From Desulfobacterales bacterium (GTDB taxonomy: Bacteria; Desulfobacterota; Desulfobacteria; Desulfobacterales; C00003060): a DNA stretch of 6,420 nucleotides. The stretch is taken from NCBI GenBank assembly GCA_030613145.1, contig JAUWMM010000110.1, forward strand, positions 1-6,420, read 5' to 3'. The position numbers and the translations under genes were made by a program. This document shows positions 1 through 4,838 of this stretch, one piece after another. The notes beneath the pieces were generated by a model. That model searched no databases, had not been told where the DNA came from, and worked only from the letters and a program-made list of their open reading frames with translations. Numbering within the stretch: the stretch's first letter is position 1; each line of letters opens with the position of its first letter.

Positions 1-1249
1 CGACTAGGGCAACGGCGAACTCTTTTTGACTACGCCTGCTTCTTTCCGTCTCCATTGCCAGGAACTCGTTCATGTATCTTCTATTGTAAATCTTGGTCAG
101 TGGATCAGTCGTGGCCAGCACGACTTCCTCGGTAATATCCCTCATGATCAGCTCTATTCGCCCCCTTTCTTTAGCCTTGTCCAGGGGCAGATAGAACCCG
201 GAGAACTCGTAAGTACACTCATCCCTTTTGAATCTGACATCTTCAACCTTTTTTTGATTTATCAACACACTGTAAATGTCTCTCCACTTTTCTGGTGGCA
301 CCAACTCGGTTATAGACTGGTCTATGATTTGTTTTCCGAACCTGCTCAACACTTTTTCGTTTGCCCATACCACTAACTGATCATCACCTAAATCAATGGC
401 TTCGAAAAACATCTCTGGCAACAGGTTGAAAACGTCTTTGGAGTGCCTCAGCTTCGTTTCCAGAAACTGATTGTAGTCCCCTTCAAGGTTCCTGACAAGA
501 TCTCTATTTGTTATCATTCCAACAGCAAAACCATCTTCATCCTCTACAACAAGCCTCTGTATGTTGCTCCTGTTCATTGTCTGGACCACATCAATCAGCC
601 TAGTCTCCAATTTAGCAAAGATAACAGGAGAAGACATGTACTCACCGACACGCTCTTGAAGCGACACCTTATCATTGGCCAACTTAAGCACATCCTTTTC
701 AGTGATGACTCCAATAGCCACACCATTGTCCAGAATGGGAACAGCGCCGATCTGATGCTCCACCATCTTGCTAAGGACTTCTTTGATAGTTTCATCCTTT
801 GAGGCTCCAACTAGATCCTTCAACTGGTCGAAAATATGCTTCACTCTTATAGCTGAAAGGTAAAAATCCTCTTCCAGATGTTTCAACAACTCCTCCTGAG
901 TTACAACGCCAAGAAAACTGTCAGAATCGTCAGCTACCACCAACCTTCTTATGTTGTTTTCAACCATCAAGCTCAGAGCATAACTGACGGTTCTTTTCCC
1001 CTTGGCCACAACTAAAGGTTTTCTTGAAAAAATGTGAACTCTTTCGTCAAAATTGACTCCCCTGTACAAGAGTCTGACCACATCTCTCTCAGTAACGATG
1101 CCTATCGGCCTGCCCTCTTTCAACACTACAACAACACCCTTTTTGTTCTTGTGCATCAACTGGAGCAGTTGGTTAAGCATAGAATGGGCTTCTATCCACA
1201 CATTTTCCTTATCAGCAATGTCATGCAGGAAAACATTTCCAATAGCCAT
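1..1249 (-). CDS. Four-CBS, PAS-like, GGDEF signalling protein (putative diguanylate cyclase), truncated by the window edge
   Basis: The frame is open from an ATG at 1249 to the left edge, giving 416 residues with the C-terminus missing. Four CBS-type repeats lie at about residues 1-62, 66-127, 139-192 and 200-256, each closing with a typical strand-helix motif (GIVTERDVVRLL, GVVTQEELLKHL, GVITEKDVLKLA, GMITNRDLVRNL). A PAS-like segment follows at about 272-378, ending in MRDITEE. Then comes TTDPLTKIYNRRYMNEFL, the usual opening of a GGDEF domain. The GGDEF signature itself would lie outside the window, so catalytic competence cannot be judged. CBS pairs generally bind adenine nucleotides, so the inference is an energy- or nucleotide-responsive cyclic-di-GMP enzyme in the cytoplasm; no membrane segment is visible. 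The start is firm: GGAGG lies 7 nt upstream and an in-frame TGA sits eight codons before the ATG. A C-terminal EAL domain beyond the edge cannot be excluded. Confidence 0.9.
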   Translation of the reverse strand, partial: MAIGNVFLHDIADKENVWIEAHSMLNQLLQLMHKNKKGVVVVLKEGRPIGIVTERDVVRLLYRGVNFDERVHIFSRKPLVVAKGKRTVSYALSLMVENNIRRLVVADDSDSFLGVVTQEELLKHLEEDFYLSAIRVKHIFDQLKDLVGASKDETIKEVLSKMVEHQIGAVPILDNGVAIGVITEKDVLKLANDKVSLQERVGEYMSSPVIFAKLETRLIDVVQTMNRSNIQRLVVEDEDGFAVGMITNRDLVRNLEGDYNQFLETKLRHSKDVFNLLPEMFFEAIDLGDDQLVVWANEKVLSRFGKQIIDQSITELVPPEKWRDIYSVLINQKKVEDVRFKRDECTYEFSGFYLPLDKAKERGRIELIMRDITEEVVLATTDPLTKIYNRRYMNEFLAMETERSRRSQKEFAVALV

Positions 1250-1255
1250 TTTGAT

Positions 1256-1260
1256 TCCTC
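1256..1260 (-). promoter_or_regulatory. Strong ribosome binding site of the CBS-PAS-GGDEF gene
   Basis: Read on the minus strand, GGAGG is followed by 6-7 nt (AATCAAA) and then ATG at 1249. This is close to the ideal Shine-Dalgarno sequence and spacing, and it settles the start codon. Confidence 0.75.
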
Positions 1261-1275
1261 CTATAGCCGGTCATA

Positions 1276-1304
1276 ATCATGTCTTTTCTCATAAATCTTG
1301 ACAA
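1276..1304 (-). promoter_or_regulatory. Possible sigma70-type promoter for the CBS-PAS-GGDEF gene
   Basis: On the minus strand TTGTCA (1304-1299, 5 of 6 to the -35 consensus) is followed after 17 nt by CATGAT (1281-1276, 4 of 6 to the -10 consensus). Transcription would start about 20 nt upstream of the ATG, leaving a very short leader that contains the GGAGG site. The -10 is mediocre, so this is a suggestion only. Confidence 0.3.
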
Positions 1305-1451
1305 GGCCCAGATGGCGACGAACTATACCGGCATGAAGGGCAAGTTTTCATGTTGCCCAGAGAAGGCCTGTGATTTGTCTGGAAAGATATTCACCAAGGG
1401 AAAAGGCAACTTGGTAAAAGTCGTTTTTACAAGAGTGAAGACTGTCTCCAC

Positions 1452-1600
1452 TAGAAGCTATTTCAAAACATCAGATCGCGTTCGAGGGCAAGGCGGGGGC
1501 CGATGATAAAGCGCAGCATACACGGGGGAGTATGTGAGCATTTTGAAGAGGCCCTCAACACAGCCATCGGGCGATAGATGGGGTTTTGAAATGGCTTCTA
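1452..1600. repeat. Structured intergenic element with inverted ends (MITE-like or dispersed repeat)
   Basis: The ends are TAGAAGCTATTTCAAAAC (1452-1469) and GTTTTGAAATGGCTTCTA (1583-1600), an 18-bp inverted repeat with one mismatch. Weaker complementarity continues inward, ATCAGATCGCG facing CGATAGATGGGG. Inside are two further complementary pairs: GAGGGC in the left part faces GCCCTC in the right part, and near the centre CATAC and GTATG form a short stem around ACGGGGGA. The whole ~149 bp could fold as one long branched hairpin. There is no transposase and no obvious target-site duplication. It could be a non-autonomous mobile element, a REP/BIME-like repeat, or a structured RNA. The inverted repeat is seen directly; mobility and copy number are inference. 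Confidence 0.65.
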
Positions 1601-1734
1601 ATATCATTGCAACTACAAAGAACGCCTATTGGTGTCGGGATGGAGTGAGCATCTTTTAAAAAACAGCCAGAGGTTCAACCAAAAGAGGATAGGAGATGAG
1701 CTTCAGCGAACAGCAGTCTCCCTGTGCGTTGTGT

Positions 1735-1750
1735 CCTAATAATTACTAGG
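1735..1750. promoter_or_regulatory. AT-rich 16-bp near-palindrome, possible operator
   Basis: CCTAATAATTACTAGG reads nearly the same on both strands, with one mismatched pair. It lies 38 bp beyond the stop codon of the macro-like gene and far upstream of the CBS gene. It could be a protein-binding site or a weak hairpin. No T-tract follows on either strand, so it is not called a terminator. Confidence 0.25.
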
Positions 1751-1787
1751 CAATACTATTTTATATTATCAACTACCTGAGATATTG

Positions 1788-2345
1788 TCAATTAATGTGG
1801 TTGGAACCAGGGGTTAAGCCGGCAAAGATGTCGGAGCTGGTTTCATCAGGCACGACCAACCAAATGCGCTTAAGGTTCACAGACGAGATTCGTCCCAGTG
1901 TGTTCCTCAGTAATACAATAAAGCGATGTTTTTCCAATGAACCGTATTGGGTCCCCAAAAACGGGAGTGCGATCGAACTGAGCCCTCGACTCTCTGCAAA
2001 CTGAAAGATCCCGTCAAGAGCGCTTACTATCCATTCCTCTCTCCACGACGGTTCCTGGTTAAGATCGTGAACAATCGCAAGCAAGCGAATGGGGTCTCCA
2101 CCCCTCATAAGCACGCTGCCCGGTGTTGTAGGTTTTGTTTCAATTACCCGGGTCATGACACGGACCATAGGTTCACCAGGATCCCGCACCTCCGGATTCG
2201 CACTCAAGACAAGGAAGGTGTCTTCCTCCGCAGCCACTGCATCTACTTGGAAAGGCGGCCTATCTTTTGGTGCTGCAATTATACTAACAGATCCTATCGT
2301 GAACTCGCAAGGATAGCCGCCCCGAATCAAACGTAATTTTGGCAA
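1788..2345 (-). CDS. Divergent macro-domain-like protein
   Basis: 185 residues from a TTG start. The C-terminal two thirds resemble a macro (ADP-ribose-binding) fold: residues 75-101 (PGSVLMRGG, then RLLAIVHDLN and PSW) match the loop-strand-IH.L region, and SSIALPFLGTQYGSL (123-137) matches the characteristic A.P.iGTG..G strand and phosphate-binding loop. The N-terminal part is atypical: the usual VDAIVNAAN motif is at best degenerate (VDAVAAEEDTFLVLSAN, residues 34-50), so the asparagine needed by hydrolytic macro domains is not clear. It may bind ADP-ribose or a related nucleotide without hydrolysing it. An in-frame TAG lies six codons before the TTG, so the start cannot move far upstream. 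The best purine-rich site (GAGAGGAG) is about 24 nt upstream, too far for a normal start, so the exact start is uncertain. No signal peptide or membrane segment is seen. It is not tightly linked to either neighbour. Confidence 0.68.
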   Translation of the reverse strand: MPKLRLIRGGYPCEFTIGSVSIIAAPKDRPPFQVDAVAAEEDTFLVLSANPEVRDPGEPMVRVMTRVIETKPTTPGSVLMRGGDPIRLLAIVHDLNQEPSWREEWIVSALDGIFQFAESRGLSSIALPFLGTQYGSLEKHRFIVLLRNTLGRISSVNLKRIWLVVPDETSSDIFAGLTPGSNHIN

Positions 2346-2439
2346 CTTGTCTGTTTTGGCGTCTATTTCAAAACTCCTCTCTCAAGGTACCTTCCGAACA
2401 GCAAGGCAAAAGTTTAAGTATTAGTTTAACTATTGATGA

Positions 2440-2468
2440 TATATAACTGAAATCATAAATGATGTCAA
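2440..2468 (-). promoter_or_regulatory. Leftward sigma70-type promoter P1 for the macro-like gene
   Basis: On the minus strand TTGACA (2468-2463) is separated by exactly 17 nt from TATATA (2445-2440). The -35 is perfect and the -10 matches 4 of 6. Transcription would begin near 2433, giving a leader of about 88 nt before the TTG start. Confidence 0.5.
2449..2460 (+). repeat. Direct repeat GAAATCATAAAT, copy 1
   Basis: Identical over 12 bp to 2628-2639. This copy sits inside the leftward promoters, overlapping the P2 -10 box, where a bound protein could affect the macro-like gene. Confidence 0.45.
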
Positions 2469-2479
2469 ACCAATGTCAA
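2452..2479 (-). promoter_or_regulatory. Leftward sigma70-type promoter P2 overlapping P1
   Basis: A second TTGACA (2479-2474) lies 11 bp upstream of the P1 hexamer and is followed after 16 nt by TATGAT (2457-2452, 5 of 6). P1 and P2 overlap, so only one polymerase could occupy them at a time. Alternatively the two TTGACAT copies, one helical turn apart, could be a regulator site rather than two -35 boxes. Confidence 0.4.
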
Positions 2480-2536
2480 AATTATCGTAAAATGATATTT
2501 TGCTGAAAGTCTAGGACGGAGGTCGAGGAGTTTGCT

Positions 2537-2565
2537 TTGACAACCCAATGCCCCTGACATATAAG
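2537..2565 (+). promoter_or_regulatory. Rightward sigma70-type promoter for the PAS gene
   Basis: TTGACA (2537-2542) is separated by exactly 17 nt from TATAAG (2560-2565), that is 6 of 6 and 5 of 6 to consensus with ideal spacing. This is the best promoter in the window. Transcription would start near 2572, leaving a leader of about 110 nt before the GTG start. The palindrome ATAAGCATCTTAT (2561-2573) overlaps the -10 and start region and could be an operator. Confidence 0.6.
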
Positions 2566-2627
2566 CATCTTATGCGACAAGAAAACAAGCTGTAATATAT
2601 CACGGATATGGAGACAAACCCCTTATG

Positions 2628-2639
2628 GAAATCATAAAT
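2628..2639 (+). repeat. Direct repeat GAAATCATAAAT, copy 2
   Basis: Identical over 12 bp to 2449-2460. This copy lies in the leader of the PAS gene, about 45 bp before its start codon. Together the two copies bracket the divergent promoters. Confidence 0.45.
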
Positions 2640-2663
2640 CTCCAGGCATTGTATCAAGGAGAC

Positions 2664-2693
2664 ATGTGCAAGGAACATTCAAGTGGCTCGTAA
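2664..2693 (+). CDS. Possible 9-residue leader ORF overlapping the PAS start
   Basis: ATG at 2664 follows an AAGGAG site by 2-3 nt and encodes MCKEHSSGS, stopping with TAA at 2691-2693. The stop lies inside the start of the PAS gene (GTG at 2683) in a different frame, an arrangement that could permit translational coupling or interference. The spacing from the Shine-Dalgarno site is short and the peptide has no recognisable feature, so this may be chance. Confidence 0.2.
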   Translation: MCKEHSSGS

Positions 2694-3357
2694 ACCGGAC
2701 TACAAAGAACTTGAACTAAAGATCAAGGAGTTGGAAAAACAAGCCGATGAGCGAAATCGGGTAGAGGGGGCGCTTAGGGAGAGCGAAGAGCGCTTAAAGA
2801 CAGTATTAGATACTGTTCAGGCCGGCATCGTAGTCATCGATCCCAAAACACATATCATTGTTGGCGCAAATACTGCCGCGGGAAAGATGTTCGGTGCTCC
2901 CAGGGAGCTAATACTCCGCAACGTGTGTCACAAATACATCTGCACTGCAGAAAAGGGCCGTTGTCCGATCACAGATCTCGGGCAAAACTTCGACAACGCA
3001 GAAGTTGTGTTACTGACGGCCGGCGGTAATGGGGTGCCCATCCTCAAGACAGTGGTTTCTGTAACACTGGCGGGCCAAGAGCATCTGCTCGAAAGTTTTG
3101 TAGACATCACTGAGCGCAAGCAGGCTGAGAAGGAGCGCGAGAGACTGATTGACGAACTTCAAGAAGCCTTGGCCAAGGTTAAGACATTGAGCGGCCTGCT
3201 TCCCATTTGTGCCTCATGCAAGAGAATAAGAGATGACCAGGGTTATTGGCAGCAAATTGAAGCTTATATCCGGGATCACTCAGAAGCGGAGTTTAGCCAC
3301 AGCGTTTGCCCTGAGTGTGCAAAAGAGCTCTACCCAGGAATCTATGGCAAAAAGTGA
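2683..3357 (+). CDS. Orphan PAS-domain sensor protein with CxxC/CxxC C-terminal tail
   Basis: 224 residues. Residues 1-40 are charged and helical (coiled coil, ending ALRESEERLKTVLD). A PAS domain spans about 36-146 and closes with FVDITERKQAE. It carries three cysteines, C82, C87 and C94, in the stretch VCHKYICTAEKGRCPITDLG, which could bind a metal or cofactor or sense redox. A second coiled coil (about 146-168) leads to the tail LSGLLPICASCKRIRDDQGY, where C176/C179 pair with C209/C212 (CPEC) in a zinc-ribbon-like arrangement. No kinase, GGDEF, HD or DNA-binding output domain is present, so it probably acts through a partner protein; cytoplasmic by sequence. GTG is chosen as the start because AAGGA lies 8 nt upstream and the resulting MARKP start leads directly into the helical segment. 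The tail resembles a conserved module I recall on PAS and receiver proteins of delta-type sulfate reducers; its function is unknown to me. Confidence 0.85.
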   Translation: MARKPDYKELELKIKELEKQADERNRVEGALRESEERLKTVLDTVQAGIVVIDPKTHIIVGANTAAGKMFGAPRELILRNVCHKYICTAEKGRCPITDLGQNFDNAEVVLLTAGGNGVPILKTVVSVTLAGQEHLLESFVDITERKQAEKERERLIDELQEALAKVKTLSGLLPICASCKRIRDDQGYWQQIEAYIRDHSEAEFSHSVCPECAKELYPGIYGKK

Positions 3358-3380
3358 AGCCTCCCTATGCTCCCGCACGG
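3353..3380 (+). repeat. 28-bp direct repeat, copy 1 (left of the kor operon)
   Basis: Matches 6243-6270 at 26 of 28 positions; both differences are purine transitions (positions 3367 and 3379). It begins inside the last codons of the PAS gene and includes its TGA stop. It opens AGTGAAGCCTCCCT and contains CTCCCGCAC. The two copies have the same orientation and bracket the kor operon. Confidence 0.65.
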
Positions 3381-3388
3381 GGCATTCT
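3367..3388 (+). terminator. Weak hairpin after the PAS gene
   Basis: ATGCTCC (3367-3373) can pair with GGGGCAT (3379-3385) around a 5-nt loop, giving seven pairs including one G-T. It starts 10 bp after the PAS stop. Only TTCT follows, not a proper T-tract, so termination here is uncertain. Confidence 0.3.
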
Positions 3389-3407
3389 GGCGAAGGTGAG
3401 AAATAGG

Positions 3408-3440
3408 CCGGAAGCGACATTTTCAGGGTCATGCTTCCGG
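3408..3440. terminator. 8-bp inverted repeat spanning the korC stop codon
   Basis: CCGGAAGC (3408-3415) and GCTTCCGG (3433-3440) are perfectly complementary around a 17-nt loop that contains the gamma-subunit stop codon. It sits between convergent genes and could act on transcripts from either side. A T-rich stretch is lacking downstream on both strands, so it may instead be an mRNA-end stabilising hairpin. Confidence 0.35.
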
Positions 3441-4007
3441 TTGCGTGTAAGAAGATACGTGTTTCTGGTTATGGCTGTCGGCGAGTTGCAACCCGATTTC
3501 AAGTGCTCTCTTGTTTATTTCCAGAAAATCAACAGGAATTTTCGTTTCTAACACCCTCATGCTCGATTCAGCACTTACCAAGCCGGTCAACCCTAACATT
3601 GTTCCAAGCATATAGATGTTTAAGACAATTGGTTTTCCGATCTTGCTCATAATCGCTTTATACATACCCAATTCCACATGGCGGGCATCTATTTTCCATT
3701 CCTGTTTGATATAATGGCTATCGGTCAACAACAGGCCCCCGGGACGGATAATCCCAGAGTACTTGTTGTAGGCCTCCTGGGTCAGACAAACCAAGATGTC
3801 GGGGTTAATGACTTTCGGATAGTGAATAGGTTCGTCCGATATAATAACATCCGCCCTCGTGGCTCCACCACGCGCCTCAGGCCCATAGGACTGTGTTTGA
3901 AGGGAGTTCAAACCCTCATATATCACCGCCGCCTCAGCCAAAATGATTGCAGCCGTAATAACGCCCTGCCCTCCTGAGCCGCTGAAAACAATTCGTTTAG
4001 TATTCAT
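3429..4007 (-). CDS. korC: 2-oxoacid:ferredoxin oxidoreductase, gamma subunit (2-oxoglutarate type likely)
   Basis: 192 residues, the normal size for a stand-alone gamma subunit. It opens with VFSGSGGQGVITAA (residues 7-20), the glycine-rich motif of the family, followed by QSYGPEARGGATRADVIIS (39-57), the other hallmark of the gamma domain. This domain completes the CoA-handling part of the enzyme, which converts a 2-oxoacid and CoA to acyl-CoA and CO2 while reducing ferredoxin in the cytoplasm. It is the last gene of the four-gene operon, starting 17 bp after the beta stop with an excellent GGAGGTGATC ribosome site 8 nt before the ATG. The C-terminal 15 or so residues are polar and probably flexible. 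The family is certain; 2-oxoglutarate rather than another 2-oxoacid is inferred from subunit sizes and order. Confidence 0.92.
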   Translation of the reverse strand: MNTKRIVFSGSGGQGVITAAIILAEAAVIYEGLNSLQTQSYGPEARGGATRADVIISDEPIHYPKVINPDILVCLTQEAYNKYSGIIRPGGLLLTDSHYIKQEWKIDARHVELGMYKAIMSKIGKPIVLNIYMLGTMLGLTGLVSAESSMRVLETKIPVDFLEINKRALEIGLQLADSHNQKHVSSYTQPEA

Positions 4008-4012
4008 AATTG

Positions 4013-4023
4013 ATCACCTCCGG
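4013..4023 (-). promoter_or_regulatory. Near-perfect ribosome binding site of the gamma subunit
   Basis: On the minus strand CCGGAGGTGATC precedes ATG at 4007. GGAGGTGATC matches the 16S anti-Shine-Dalgarno end along its whole length, so the distal operon gene should be translated efficiently and independently of the beta gene. Confidence 0.6.
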
Positions 4024-4024
4024 A

Positions 4025-4837
4025 CTACTGTACCTGTCTCTCTGCCCGGTATTTTTCAATCAGCTCCAAATAGGACGTTGAGTATTCCGGACGTTTCTCC
4101 TCCACGAAAATGCCCCGTTCAATAAGATCGGGATTATTGGCTTTTTTCTTGGATCCGATTGGAACGGTATCTTCCTTGAAGCCTTTCATCATATCAACTG
4201 CACTCCCAAGTTTGTTTTTTCTTCCATAGTAGGTCGGGCATTGGGACATCACTTCAACAATTGCAAAGCCTTTATGCTTGATTGCCTTCGAAATTATCTT
4301 GATCATTTCCTTGGCATGATAAGTTGTCGTTCTGGCCGCAAAGGAAGCGCCTGCACCCATGGCCAATTCCATAAGATCTATAGCATGCTCAATATTTCCG
4401 AAGGGGGCCGTGGTGGCATTCTTGGCAAATGGTGTCATGGGAGAATATTGTCCACCTGTCATACCGTATATGCTGTTATTCATGATGATGGCTGTCAGGT
4501 CCATGTTACGGCGTGCGGCATGGATGAGATGGTTACCCCCGATTGCCAGTGCGTCGCCGTCGCCCATAGGCACAATGACCGTCAGTTCGGGACGACCCAT
4601 CTTCACTCCCGTGGCAAAAGCAAGGGCTCTTCCGTGAAGCGTATGAAGGGTGTGAAAGTCAAGGTATCCCGGCATACGCGAAGAGCATCCAATCCCGGAA
4701 ACGACCACAACTTCATCTTTTTTCAACCCATTCAGCTCAATTGCTCGTATCATGTTCGCCATGACAATACCGTGGCCGCATCCGGGGCACCAAATTTGCG
4801 GAAAGAAACGTTTGCGAAGATAATCTTTGACTGCCAT
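4025..4837 (-). CDS. korB: 2-oxoacid:ferredoxin oxidoreductase, beta subunit (TPP and 4Fe-4S binding)
   Basis: 270 residues, typical of KorB-type beta subunits. The thiamine diphosphate and magnesium motif runs from GDGDAL (92-97) to MNNSIYGMTGGQYSPMTP (119-136). Four cysteines fit the ligands of the catalytic-site [4Fe-4S] cluster: C17 and C20 in WCPGCGHG, C51 in SGIGCSS, and C200 in MSQCPTYYG. The enzyme decarboxylates the 2-oxoacid on TPP and passes electrons through this cluster to ferredoxin. It starts 1 bp after the alpha stop (TAA, G, ATG), with AAAGGAG inside the end of the alpha gene, so translation of the two is probably coupled. CPGCGHG and the short length separate it from the larger pyruvate enzymes. 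A related 2-oxoacid substrate such as a branched-chain keto acid remains possible. Confidence 0.94.
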   Translation of the reverse strand: MAVKDYLRKRFFPQIWCPGCGHGIVMANMIRAIELNGLKKDEVVVVSGIGCSSRMPGYLDFHTLHTLHGRALAFATGVKMGRPELTVIVPMGDGDALAIGGNHLIHAARRNMDLTAIIMNNSIYGMTGGQYSPMTPFAKNATTAPFGNIEHAIDLMELAMGAGASFAARTTTYHAKEMIKIISKAIKHKGFAIVEVMSQCPTYYGRKNKLGSAVDMMKGFKEDTVPIGSKKKANNPDLIERGIFVEEKRPEYSTSYLELIEKYRAERQVQ

Positions 4838-4838
4838 C

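Larger units (their letters stand above)
1250..1787. other. Gene-poor spacer of 538 bp
   Basis: No convincing gene is seen on either strand. The stretch holds the ribosome binding site and possible promoter of the CBS gene at its left end, the inverted-ended element at 1452-1600, and a near-palindrome at 1735-1750. A 75-codon open frame at 1279-1506 (plus strand) has no Shine-Dalgarno sequence and its C-terminal part is simply the left arm of the repeat, so it is not called. No clear terminator with a T-tract was found behind the macro-like gene; a T6 run on the minus strand near 1656-1664 lacks a good stem before it. Confidence 0.6.
2346..2682. other. Divergent intergenic regulatory region (337 bp)
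   Basis: This AT-rich spacer separates the macro-like gene (leftward) from the PAS gene (rightward). It contains facing promoters, a perfect 12-bp direct repeat GAAATCATAAAT (2449-2460 and 2628-2639), a short hairpin AAAATGATATTTT (2491-2503), another ATAAGCATCTTAT overlapping the rightward -10, and two 9-codon open frames in the PAS leader. No longer gene was found. Confidence 0.6.

Noticed and set aside
26..802. Plus-strand open frames of 116 and 119 codons opposite the CBS-PAS-GGDEF gene
   Set aside because: They are antisense to a frame whose domains are clear and lack good ribosome sites.
1279..1506. 75-codon plus-strand open frame with a CCPEKAC stretch
   Set aside because: No ribosome site precedes its ATG, its last part is the left arm of the inverted-ended repeat, and the protein has no recognisable domain.
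1640..1670. Rho-independent terminator of the macro-like gene using the T6 run on the minus strand
   Set aside because: Only a 4-bp stem (GGTT/AACC) lies upstream and it is not adjacent to the T-run.
1947..2336. 129-codon plus-strand open frame opposite the macro-like gene
   Set aside because: Its translation is low-complexity and domain-free, whereas the minus-strand frame carries macro-domain motifs.
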